Part shown: positions 1-7,928 of the stretch, piece after piece | Layout: each line of letters begins with the position of its first letter | How positions within the stretch are numbered: the first letter of the stretch is position 1 | Assembly (NCBI RefSeq): GCF_900102505.1 | Contig: NZ_FMVT01000003.1 | Span: 124,001-188,000 of the forward strand | Reading direction: 5' to 3' | Source: Paracoccus tibetensis | GTDB lineage: Bacteria; Pseudomonadota; Alphaproteobacteria; Rhodobacterales; Rhodobacteraceae | DNA length: 64,000 nucleotides | Translations under genes and position numbers: made by a program | Notes under the pieces: model-generated | Database searches by the model: none | The model's input: only the letters and a program-made list of their open reading frames with translations | What the model was told of the DNA's origin: nothing

Positions 1-711
1 ATCTTCCTCGGCGACATCCACGGGCTGAACACGCTGGAGCATCAGCCCGCCAAGGTCATGGCGATGGAGGGCCATTTCGAGAGCCACCCCGAGGGCGCGC
101 CGCTCTATCTCTTCGGCATCCCGAACCAGGCCGAGCAGCGGCTGGACTATGCCGTCGGCATCCCCAAGCTCAGCTCGCTGATCCTCAAGCACGACCTGAA
201 CGCGCCGCTGGACGGGCTGGACACGATCCCGCTGGAGGATCAGCCCCCCGTCGGCATCGTCTTCTTCGCCTTCCGCATCATGGTCGCGATCGGCTTTGCC
301 ATGCTGGGCCTCGGGCTCTGGTCGCTGTTCGCGCGCTGGCGGGGGCGGCTCTATGACTGGCCGATGCTGCACCGCGCCGCCGTCCTGATGGCGCCATCGG
401 GGCTGATCGCCGTCCTCGCCGGCTGGATCACGACCGAGGTCGGCCGCCAGCCCTTCACCGTCTACGGCCATCTGCGGACCGCGGACAGCGTCTCGCCGCT
501 GGACGCCGCGGCGGTGGGCTCGTCGCTGATCGCCTTCGTCATCGTGTATTTCGCCGTCTTCGGCGCGGGCACCTGGTACATCCTGCGCCTGATGTCGCGC
601 CCGCCGCATGTGGCCGAGCCGAACATGGACGAAGACATGGACGGCCCGATCCGCACCGCCGGCACCACCCCGGTCCAGCAGACCCATCGCACCACCCCGA
701 TAGGAGAGTGA
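1..711 (+). CDS. cydA: Cytochrome bd-type ubiquinol oxidase subunit I, 3' part
   Basis: This is the C-terminal 236 residues of the haem-carrying subunit of a bd-type quinol oxidase in the inner membrane, which reduces oxygen with electrons from quinol. The frame is open from base 1, so the gene starts outside the window; an internal ATG at 58 is not the true start. The conserved stretch ITTEVGRQPFTVYGHLRT (about residues 143-160 of the visible part) and several membrane helices identify the family. A hydrophilic tail ends the protein. cydB follows after 3 bases, so the two are one operon. The linked DUF2474 gene favours the cyanide-insensitive CioA-type. The quinol loop that would settle the subtype is not visible. 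Confidence 0.93.
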   Translation: MFLGDIHGLNTLEHQPAKVMAMEGHFESHPEGAPLYLFGIPNQAEQRLDYAVGIPKLSSLILKHDLNAPLDGLDTIPLEDQPPVGIVFFAFRIMVAIGFAMLGLGLWSLFARWRGRLYDWPMLHRAAVLMAPSGLIAVLAGWITTEVGRQPFTVYGHLRTADSVSPLDAAAVGSSLIAFVIVYFAVFGAGTWYILRLMSRPPHVAEPNMDEDMDGPIRTAGTTPVQQTHRTTPIGE

Positions 712-714
712 GCC

Positions 715-1749
715 ATGATGCCCATCGCCGACGGCGTGAACCTGGACCTCACCCTCATCTGGGCCTTCCTCATCGCCTTCGCGGTGCTGGTCTATGTGGT
801 GCTGGACGGGTTCGACCTGGGCCTCGGGATGCTGTTCGTGGCCGAGCCGGTCGAGAAGGACCGCGACGTCATGATGAACTCGGTCGCGCCGGTCTGGGAC
901 GGCAACGAGACCTGGCTGGTCCTGGGCGGAGGGGGCCTCTTTGCTGCCTTCCCGCTGGCCTATGCGCTGATCCTGCCCGCGCTCTACGTTCCGCTGATCG
1001 TGATGCTGCTGGCCCTGATCTTTCGCGGCGTCGCCTTCGAGTTCCGCTGGCGGACCAAGCGCTGGCGAGGGGTCTGGGACATCGCCTTCATCGGCGGCTC
1101 GGCCGCGGCGGCGCTGTCGCAGGGCATCGCGCTTGGCGGGCTTCTGCAGGGCATCGACATCGACAAGGCCGCACGCAGCTATGCCGGGGGCTGGTGGGAC
1201 TGGCTGACGCCCTTCAGCGTCATGGTCGGGATCGCGGTGATGGTCGGCTACATGCTGCTGGGCGCGACCTGGCTGGTCCTGAAGACGACCGGCCCCTTGC
1301 AAGAGCGGATGCGCCGCCGCGCATGGCTGCTGGGCGTCGCGACCGTCGCCTTCATCGGCATCGTCAGCCTGTGGACGCCCTTCCTGCAGGACGGCTATTA
1401 CACGCGCTGGTTCGGCGGGCTGAACATCGTCCTCGCCGCCGGGGTGGCCGCCGCGGTCCTCGCCCTCGCCTTCGGCATGTTCCGCACGCTGATGGTGCGC
1501 CACCACGACTACTGGCCGTTCCTCTTCGCGCTCGGGATGTTCGTCCTGGGCTTCGGCGGGCTCGGCTACTCGATGTTCCCCTATATCGTCCCGGTCGAGG
1601 TCACCATCTGGGAGGCCGCCGCCCCGGAGAACAGCCAGCTCTTCATGCTGGTGGGCGCTGCCTTCCTGATCCCGATCATCCTGGCCTACACCGCCTATGC
1701 CTACTGGGTGTTCCGCGGCAAGATCGACCCCGACGCGGGCTATCACTGA
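715..1749 (+). CDS. cydB: Cytochrome bd-type ubiquinol oxidase subunit II
   Basis: A 344-residue, highly hydrophobic partner of CydA, needed to assemble the quinol oxidase. The N-terminal segment with DGFDLGLGML (about residues 30-39) and the following VWDGNETWLVLGGGGLF are hallmarks of CydB/CioB. The length fits the shorter CioB-type rather than the enteric type of about 379 residues. Two adjacent ATG codons (715 and 718) follow a GGAGAG-like ribosome site at 703-708; either could be used. The stop overlaps the start of the next small gene by one base (TGATG), implying translational coupling. Confidence 0.95.
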   Translation: MMPIADGVNLDLTLIWAFLIAFAVLVYVVLDGFDLGLGMLFVAEPVEKDRDVMMNSVAPVWDGNETWLVLGGGGLFAAFPLAYALILPALYVPLIVMLLALIFRGVAFEFRWRTKRWRGVWDIAFIGGSAAAALSQGIALGGLLQGIDIDKAARSYAGGWWDWLTPFSVMVGIAVMVGYMLLGATWLVLKTTGPLQERMRRRAWLLGVATVAFIGIVSLWTPFLQDGYYTRWFGGLNIVLAAGVAAAVLALAFGMFRTLMVRHHDYWPFLFALGMFVLGFGGLGYSMFPYIVPVEVTIWEAAAPENSQLFMLVGAAFLIPIILAYTAYAYWVFRGKIDPDAGYH

Positions 1750-1850
1750 TGCCCACGCTGCGCCGGCTCGGCTGGTTCGTGCTGATCTGGGGCGCCAGCG
1801 TGGGCGCCGTGGGGCTGCTGGCATGGCTGATCCGGCTGTGGATCGTCTGA
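1749..1850 (+). CDS. Small bd-oxidase accessory subunit, DUF2474 type (CydX-like)
   Basis: A 33-residue protein with a basic N-terminus (MPTLRRLGWF) and one membrane helix rich in Trp, Leu, Val and Ala, ending LIRLWIV. It overlaps the cydB stop by one base and its own stop overlaps the next ATG by one base, so it is very likely translated in coupling with cydB. Its size, single helix and position match the DUF2474 proteins that accompany cyanide-insensitive oxidases and are thought to play the part of CydX in stabilising the complex. The family call rests on pattern and context, not on an alignment. Confidence 0.8.
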   Translation: MPTLRRLGWFVLIWGASVGAVGLLAWLIRLWIV

Positions 1851-2887
1851 TGCGCGTTCTGGACGGCCTCGCCCTGCCGCTGCTGCAGGCGCCCATGGCG
1901 GGCGTCGCCACCCCGGCGCTGGCGGCGGCGGTGTCCGAGGCAGGGGCGCTCGGGGCGCTCGGCCTCGGCGCGGCGGGCGCCGAGGGGGCGGCCTTGATGA
2001 TCCGCCAGACGCAGGCGCTGACCGGGCGGCCGTTCAACGTGAACCTCTTCTGCCACGCGCCCGCCGCCCGCGATTCCGCGCGTGAGGCCGCCTGGATCGC
2101 CCGCGCCGCGCCGCTCTTTGCCAAGTTCGGCGCCACCCCGCCCCAGACCCTGTCCGAGATCTATCTCAGCTTCCGCCAGGACGACGCGATGCTGCGCGTG
2201 CTGATGGAAACCCGCCCCGCCGTCATCAGCTTCCACTTCGGCCTGCCGCGTCAGGACCAGCTCGCTGCCCTGCGCGAGATCGGCGCCACCCTCATCGCCA
2301 CCGCCACCTCCCAGGCCGAAGCCGAGGCGATCGCGACCGCCGGCCTCGACGGCATCGTCGCGCAGGGCTGGGAGGCGGGCGGCCATCGCGGCATTTTCGA
2401 GCCTGCCGCCCCCGACGAGCGGCTGACGACCGAAGCGCTGGTCCGCCGCCTCGGCCGCGTTACCCGCCTACCGCTGATCGCCGCCGGCGGGCTGATGGAG
2501 GGCACTGACATCCGCCGCGCGCTGAACTGGGGCGCGGCCGCCGCGCAGTTGGGCACGGCCTTCATCCCCTGCACGGAAAGCGCCGCCGATGCCGACTATC
2601 GCGCCCGGCTGGCGGGCGGCGAGACGGTGATGACCCCCGCCATCTCCGGCCGCCCGGCGCGCTGCCTGAGGAACCGCTTCACCGATTGGACCGAGGGCGC
2701 CGCGCCCGGGGAGGTGGCGCCTTATCCCTGCGCCTACGACCTCGGCAAGGCGCTGAACTCCGCTGCCCGCGCCAAGGGCGAGACCGGCTTCGGCGCCCAT
2801 TGGTCCGGCACCGGCGCCGCCCGCGCGCGCCCTATGCCCGCCGCCGACCTGGTCGCCCGCCTTGCGGCCGAATATGCCGCCGCCTGA
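1850..2887 (+). CDS. Nitronate monooxygenase / NPD-like flavin oxidoreductase
   Basis: A 345-residue TIM-barrel flavoprotein of the 2-nitropropane dioxygenase family. The N-terminus LPLLQAPMAGVATPALAAAV is the family's usual opening. The segments GLDGIVAQGWEAGGHRG (around residue 165) and PLIAAGGL...RRALNWGAAAAQLGTAF carry the FMN-phosphate and catalytic-loop signatures. Such enzymes oxidise alkyl nitronates using FMN and oxygen, but the natural substrate is often unknown. The ATG at 1850 overlaps the previous stop; an in-frame ATG at 1823 would add nine residues and is less likely. It may share a transcript with the oxidase genes, although no functional link is evident. Confidence 0.85.
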   Translation: MRVLDGLALPLLQAPMAGVATPALAAAVSEAGALGALGLGAAGAEGAALMIRQTQALTGRPFNVNLFCHAPAARDSAREAAWIARAAPLFAKFGATPPQTLSEIYLSFRQDDAMLRVLMETRPAVISFHFGLPRQDQLAALREIGATLIATATSQAEAEAIATAGLDGIVAQGWEAGGHRGIFEPAAPDERLTTEALVRRLGRVTRLPLIAAGGLMEGTDIRRALNWGAAAAQLGTAFIPCTESAADADYRARLAGGETVMTPAISGRPARCLRNRFTDWTEGAAPGEVAPYPCAYDLGKALNSAARAKGETGFGAHWSGTGAARARPMPAADLVARLAAEYAAA

Positions 2888-2927
2888 GCCGCTTTCCCCC
2901 GCCCCGGCGAGCGTCTAGAACAGCGCC

Positions 2928-4322
2928 ATGACGCAGCGCCTGATCGCCGACGAGACCCTGACTGCCGCCTTGGCGCGGATGCTCGCGGCCGAGCTGCGGC
3001 CGGGCCAGGCGGTGCTGCTGGACGGCCCTGTCGGCGCCGGCAAGACCCATTTCGCCCGCGCCTTCATCCGTGCCCGCCAGGGCGAGGCCGCCGAGGACGT
3101 GCCCAGCCCGACCTTCACTCTGGTCCAGACCTATGGCGACCCGATGGGGACCGAGATCTGGCACGCCGACCTCTACCGCCTGACCGATCCTTCCGAGCTG
3201 CACGAGCTGGGCCTCGACGAGGCGCTCGAGACCGGCATCTGCCTGATCGAATGGCCCGACCGGCTGGAGACCATGCCCGCGAACGCCCTCACCATCGCGC
3301 TGACCCCCCTGCCCGACCCGGACCTGCGCCAGATCGCCCTGCCGAAGGCGCTGGCCCGCACCGCCGGGCGCGCCGCCTTCGTCCACCAGGCGCATTGGGG
3401 CGAGGCGCGGGTGACCCCGCTCGCCGGCGACGCCTCGGCCCGCCGCTATTTCCGGCTTGAGGGTGCGGGAAGCGCGGTCCTCATGGACGATCCGGGCGGC
3501 AGCATGCCCGCCTTCCTCAAGATGACCCACTGGCTGCGCGGCCACGGCTTCGGCGCGCCGCAGATCATCGCCGCGGACGAGCCGCAGGGCCTCGCGCTGG
3601 TCGAGGATCTGGGCGACGCGCTGCTGGCCCGCGTGCTGGACGAGGACCCGGCGCTGGCGCCCGTCGCCTATGACCGCATCGCCGACCTGCTGGCGGATCT
3701 GCACCGGCACCCGGTCCCCGAACTGCCCGCGCTGGACGGCCCCGCGCTGGCCGACCAAGTGGGGCTTTTCGCCGAGTGGTATCTGCCCGCCATGGGCGCC
3801 TCGGGCGGCGAGGAGGTGGCCCCCGCCATCGCAGCGCTTCACGCCCGGCTGGCGGCGGATGTCCCTCCGGTTACGGCGCTCCGGGACTTTCACGCCGAGA
3901 ACCTGATCTGGCGCGGCCCGGCGCCGCTCGGCCTTATCGACTATCAGGACGCGGTGGCGGCGCATCCGGCCTATGACCTCGTCTCGGCCCTGCAGGACGC
4001 CCGCCGCGACGTTCCGCGCAAGATCGAGGCGCGCGCCATCGCCCGCTACCTCGCCGCGACCGGACTGGACGAGGGCCGCTTCCGCGCCGCCTACGCCCTG
4101 CTGGGCGCGCAGCGCAGCCTGCGGATACTCGGCATCTTCGCCCGCTTGTGCCTGCGCGACGGCAAGCCGCGTTACCTGGACTTCATGCCGCGGGTCTGGG
4201 CGCATGTGCAGGCGAACCTTGCCCATCCGGCGCTGGCGCCCCTAGCCGAGGCGCTGGCCGGTGCCCCCGCCCCCACTTCCGAGCTGATCGAAGGATTGCG
4301 CGCCCGATGCCCCTGCCGCTGA
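2928..4322 (+). CDS. Fused TsaE ATPase / anomeric amino-sugar kinase (AmgK-like)
   Basis: A 464-residue fusion. Residues 1 to about 145 are TsaE, the ATPase of the tRNA threonylcarbamoyl-adenosine (t6A) complex, with Walker A GPVGAGKT at 33-40 and the family motif VPSPTFTLVQTY at 58-69. Residues from about 155 are a choline-kinase-like phosphotransferase with the catalytic motif RDFHAENL at 319-326 and LIDYQDA at 336-342. This half matches AmgK, which phosphorylates MurNAc and GlcNAc at the anomeric carbon during cell-wall recycling. The next gene looks like MurU, AmgK's pathway partner, supporting that role. TsaE/phosphotransferase fusions are annotated in other Rhodobacterales, so this is not a frameshift artefact. 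The two halves have no known joint function. Confidence 0.9.
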   Translation: MTQRLIADETLTAALARMLAAELRPGQAVLLDGPVGAGKTHFARAFIRARQGEAAEDVPSPTFTLVQTYGDPMGTEIWHADLYRLTDPSELHELGLDEALETGICLIEWPDRLETMPANALTIALTPLPDPDLRQIALPKALARTAGRAAFVHQAHWGEARVTPLAGDASARRYFRLEGAGSAVLMDDPGGSMPAFLKMTHWLRGHGFGAPQIIAADEPQGLALVEDLGDALLARVLDEDPALAPVAYDRIADLLADLHRHPVPELPALDGPALADQVGLFAEWYLPAMGASGGEEVAPAIAALHARLAADVPPVTALRDFHAENLIWRGPAPLGLIDYQDAVAAHPAYDLVSALQDARRDVPRKIEARAIARYLAATGLDEGRFRAAYALLGAQRSLRILGIFARLCLRDGKPRYLDFMPRVWAHVQANLAHPALAPLAEALAGAPAPTSELIEGLRARCPCR

Positions 4323-4981
4323 TGATCTTCGCCGCGGGTCTGGGCACCCGGATGCGGCCCCTGACCGACATGCGCCCCAAGCCCCTGATCGAGGTCGGCG
4401 GCACGGCCCTACTGGACCGTGCGCTGACGCTTGGACGCGCGGCCGGAGCGGGGCCGGTGGTGGTGAACACGCACTATCTCGGCGCGCAGATCCGCCGGCA
4501 TCTGGCGGGGCAGGACGTCCTGATCAGCAGCGAGGCGGGGGCGATCCTCGACACCGGCGGCGGGCTGAAAAAGGCGCTGCCGCTGCTGGGCAGGGGGCCG
4601 GTGATGACGCTGAACCCCGACGTCGTCTGGACCGGGCCGAACCCGCTGGCGGCGCTTCAGGCGGCCTGGGACGATAGCCGGATGGACGCGCTGCTGGCGC
4701 TGGTGCCGCTGGCGCAGGCGACCGCCCGCAAGGGCGCCGGGGATTTCAGTCTCGATCCCGAGGGCCGCATCGCGCGGCAGGGCGATCTGGTCTATGGCGG
4801 CGCGCAGATCATCCGCCCGGACCTGCTGGCCAGCATCCCCGAGCGCGCCTTTTCGCTGAACCGCCTCTGGGACCTGATGATCGCGGAAGGTCGCGCCTTT
4901 GGCATCGTCCATCCCGGCGGCTGGTGCGATGTCGGCTATCCGCAGGCGATCCCGCTGGCCGAGGCGCTGCTGGATGGCTGA
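4307..4981 (+). CDS. murU: MurNAc-1-phosphate uridylyltransferase
   Basis: A 224-residue nucleotidyltransferase of the sugar-phosphate type. The N-terminal signature MIFAAGLGTRMRPLTDMRPK (residues 5-24) is the nucleotide-binding loop, followed by KPLIEVGGTALLDRAL. With the AmgK-like kinase encoded just upstream, the likely reaction is UTP plus MurNAc-1-phosphate to UDP-MurNAc, a recycling route that bypasses MurA/MurB and confers tolerance to fosfomycin in bacteria where it has been studied. The ATG at 4307 lies 16 bases inside the upstream gene and the end overlaps addB by 8 bases. Similar enzymes activate glucose or mannose, so the substrate is inferred from context. Confidence 0.85.
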   Translation: MPLPLMIFAAGLGTRMRPLTDMRPKPLIEVGGTALLDRALTLGRAAGAGPVVVNTHYLGAQIRRHLAGQDVLISSEAGAILDTGGGLKKALPLLGRGPVMTLNPDVVWTGPNPLAALQAAWDDSRMDALLALVPLAQATARKGAGDFSLDPEGRIARQGDLVYGGAQIIRPDLLASIPERAFSLNRLWDLMIAEGRAFGIVHPGGWCDVGYPQAIPLAEALLDG

Positions 4982-7928
4982 CTTCCGCGGCCTCTACGCG
5001 CTGCCGCCCGGCGTCGATTTCGCGGCCGAGTTTGCGGCGGGTCTTCTGGCGCGGATGAAGGACCAGCCGCCCGAGGCGCTGGCCCGCGTCACCGTCTATG
5101 TCAACGCGACCAACACCCTGACCGAGATCCGCCGCGCCTTCGACGCCCACGGCCCGCTGCTGCTGCCGCGCCTGCGTTCGGTCACCGCGCTGGACCCCGG
5201 CCCGCTGGTCATGCCCGAGCCGCCCGAGGCGCCGCTGGCCCGGCGGCTGCAACTCGGGCGCCTGATCGCCGCGCTGATCCGCCAGCGGCCGGACCTCGGC
5301 GCAGCGCATTCCATCCCGGTCCTCGCGCAGTCGCTTTCCGAGCTGATGGCCGAGATGCAGCGCGAGGGGCGCGGTCCCGAGGCGCTGGACCTGATCGACG
5401 CGGGCGATCACGCGCGACACTGGCAGAACACGCTGGCCTTCCTGCGCATCGCGACCGGCTTCCACCTGACCGAGCCATGGCGCGACCGCCCCGCCCGCCA
5501 GTTCGCCGCCGCCGAGACCGCCGCCCGCGACTGGCCCTTGGGGACGAACCTGCCGGACGGGCCGGTGATCGTCGCCGGCTCGACCGGCTCGCACGGGGCG
5601 ACGCGGCTTTTCATGCAGGCGGTGGCCGCGCTGCCGCAGGGGGCCGTGGTGCTGCCGGGCTTCGACTTCGACCAGCCGCAATCGGTCTGGGACCGGCTGG
5701 ACGAGAAGGCCGAGGACCACCCGCAGGCCCGCTTCGCGCCGCTGATCAACGCCTCGGGCGCCGTGCGGCGCTGGACCGAGGCGCGCCCGCCGTCCGAGGC
5801 GCGCAACCGCCTCGTCTCGCTGGCGCTGCGGCCCGCGCCGGTGACGGACCAGTGGATCGCGGACGGCCCCTCGCTGCCCGACCTCCTGCCTGCCACCGAG
5901 GCGCTGACCCTGATCGAAGCCGACCAGCCCGGCGCCGAGGCCGAGGCGATCGCGATGGTCATGCGCGAGGCGGCCGAGCGCGGCGAGGAGATCACGCTGA
6001 TCGCCGCCGACAGCGGCCTCATCCGCCGCGTCTCGGGTGCGCTCGACCGCTGGCACATCCGCCCCGACGACAGCGCCGGCCGGCCGGTGCCGCTGACCCC
6101 GCCGGGCCTCTTCCTGCGGCAGGTGGCCTCGCTCTTCGGCGAGGCGCTGACCATCGACCGGCTGCTGATTCTGCTGAAGCACCCGCTGACCGCCACCGGC
6201 TCGTCCCTGATCGGCCGCAACGAGATCCTGCGCCAGACCCGCGATCTGGAGCTGCACCTGCGCGCCCATGGCCCCGCCTTCCCCGATGGCGCCTTCCTGC
6301 GGGACTGGGGCAGCCGCAAGGGCGAGGAGCGCAAGCTCTGGGCCGACTGGCTGGCGGAGATGCTGGACCGGATCGCGCCCTTCGCCACGGATCGCGGCCC
6401 GCGCCCGCTGCCGGACCGGCTGGCCGACCTGATCGCCTTGGCCGAGGCGCTGGCGGCGGGGCCGGGCGGCGATCCGGAAGCCTCGAAGCTGTGGAAGGAA
6501 AAGGCCGGGCAGATGGCCCGCGGCATCATCGAGCATCTGCGCGAGCACGCCCCGCAGGGCCCGGACATGGCGCCCGGCGACTTCATCGCCTTGCTGATCG
6601 CCGAACTTCAGCGCAAGGCCGAGCGCGAGGATGTCGCCAGCTACCACACGCTGCGCATCCGCGGCCCGCGCGAGGCGCGGCTGTTCGGGCATGGCAGCGT
6701 GATCCTGTCCGGGCTGAACGAGGGTGGCTGGCCGCAGCCGCTGTCGCCCGACCCCTGGCTCTCGCGCCAGATGCGGCTGGCGGCGGGGCTGCCGCTGCCG
6801 GAACGCCAGATCGGCCTCGCCGCGCATGACTTCCAGCAGGCCATCGGCGCTGACCGGGTGATCCTGACCCGCGCCCGCCGGGATGCCGAGGCCGAGACGA
6901 TCCCCTCGCGCTGGCTGAACCGCCTCATCAACCTGATGAGCGGCCTGCCCGAGCGGAACGGGCCAGCGGCGCTGACGGCGATGCGGAACCGCGGCCAGCA
7001 CTGGCTCCAGCTCGCCGAGGCGCTCTCCCGGCCCGCGCAGCGCAGCCACTCCGCCGCGCGCCCCGCGCCGGTCCCGCCCGCCCCGGCGCTGCGCGAGATG
7101 CCGGTGACCGATGTCTCGCTGCTGATCCGCGACCCCTATGCGGTCTATGCCAAGCGCGTCCTGAACCTGCGCCCCCTGAACACGCTGCGCCCCCAGCCCG
7201 ACGCGGCCCTGCGCGGCCAGACGCTGCACCTCATCGTCGAGGCGCTGCTGCGCACGGATTTCGACGCGGCCACCCCGCCGGCCGAGCTGAAGGCGCGCTT
7301 CCTGACACTGGCGGACGAGGTGCTGGCCCGCGAGGTGCCCTGGCCTGCCGCCCGCGCCTTCTGGTCCGCCCGCATCCACCGCATCGCGGACCGGCTGGTC
7401 CTAGATGAGCTGGCGCGGCGCCGCACCGGCCGCCCGGTGGTGATCGAGAACCGCGGCCGGGTCAGCGTGGCGGGCTTCGACTTCATCCTGACCGCGCGGC
7501 CCGACCGGATCGACCTGCTGAAGGACGGGCAGGTGATGATCTACGACTACAAGTCCGGCAAGCCGCCCTCGAACGACCAGATCAAGCATTTCGACAAGCA
7601 GCTGATGCTGGAGGCCGCGATGGCCCGGCGCGGGGGCTTCGACGCGCTCGGCCCGGTGGAGGTCGCCGGGATCAGCTACATCCAGCTGGGCGACGAGGGG
7701 CTGACCCATCCCCGCGCGCATGATCCGCAGGTCGAGGCCGAGACGTGGGACGGTTTCGTGCGCCTGCTGGCCGCCTATCTGCACGAGGAGGCCGGCTTCA
7801 CCTCGATGCGCGCGCCCGAGAAGATGGGCTTTTCGGGCGATTACGATCATCTGGCGCGCTACGGCGAATGGGGGCTGTCGGACAAAGCCATGCGCGAGAG
7901 GGTCGGGGACGTCCATGCTGATGAATGA
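4974..7928 (+). CDS. addB: Double-strand break repair protein AddB
   Basis: A 984-residue subunit of the AddAB helicase-nuclease, which resects double-strand breaks for RecA-dependent repair. The C-terminal third has the RecB-family nuclease signature (RPDRIDLLKDGQ...IYDYKSGK, around residues 842-864) and the preceding DPYAVYAKRVLNLRPL block. The N-terminal region is the inactivated helicase-like part. I find no cysteine anywhere in the protein, so the four-cysteine iron-sulfur cluster of Bacillus AddB is absent. The start at 4974 overlaps murU and the end overlaps addA by 14 bases. Confidence 0.93.
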   Translation: MADFRGLYALPPGVDFAAEFAAGLLARMKDQPPEALARVTVYVNATNTLTEIRRAFDAHGPLLLPRLRSVTALDPGPLVMPEPPEAPLARRLQLGRLIAALIRQRPDLGAAHSIPVLAQSLSELMAEMQREGRGPEALDLIDAGDHARHWQNTLAFLRIATGFHLTEPWRDRPARQFAAAETAARDWPLGTNLPDGPVIVAGSTGSHGATRLFMQAVAALPQGAVVLPGFDFDQPQSVWDRLDEKAEDHPQARFAPLINASGAVRRWTEARPPSEARNRLVSLALRPAPVTDQWIADGPSLPDLLPATEALTLIEADQPGAEAEAIAMVMREAAERGEEITLIAADSGLIRRVSGALDRWHIRPDDSAGRPVPLTPPGLFLRQVASLFGEALTIDRLLILLKHPLTATGSSLIGRNEILRQTRDLELHLRAHGPAFPDGAFLRDWGSRKGEERKLWADWLAEMLDRIAPFATDRGPRPLPDRLADLIALAEALAAGPGGDPEASKLWKEKAGQMARGIIEHLREHAPQGPDMAPGDFIALLIAELQRKAEREDVASYHTLRIRGPREARLFGHGSVILSGLNEGGWPQPLSPDPWLSRQMRLAAGLPLPERQIGLAAHDFQQAIGADRVILTRARRDAEAETIPSRWLNRLINLMSGLPERNGPAALTAMRNRGQHWLQLAEALSRPAQRSHSAARPAPVPPAPALREMPVTDVSLLIRDPYAVYAKRVLNLRPLNTLRPQPDAALRGQTLHLIVEALLRTDFDAATPPAELKARFLTLADEVLAREVPWPAARAFWSARIHRIADRLVLDELARRRTGRPVVIENRGRVSVAGFDFILTARPDRIDLLKDGQVMIYDYKSGKPPSNDQIKHFDKQLMLEAAMARRGGFDALGPVEVAGISYIQLGDEGLTHPRAHDPQVEAETWDGFVRLLAAYLHEEAGFTSMRAPEKMGFSGDYDHLARYGEWGLSDKAMRERVGDVHADE

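Noticed and set aside
58..711. First in-frame Met of the left-edge frame as the start of cydA
   Set aside because: The same frame is open back to base 1 with family-like sequence, so the gene is truncated by the window.
4809..7379. 856-codon open frame on the minus strand
   Set aside because: It lies wholly opposite addB, has Arg/Gly/Gln-rich composition typical of high-GC antisense frames, and matches no family.
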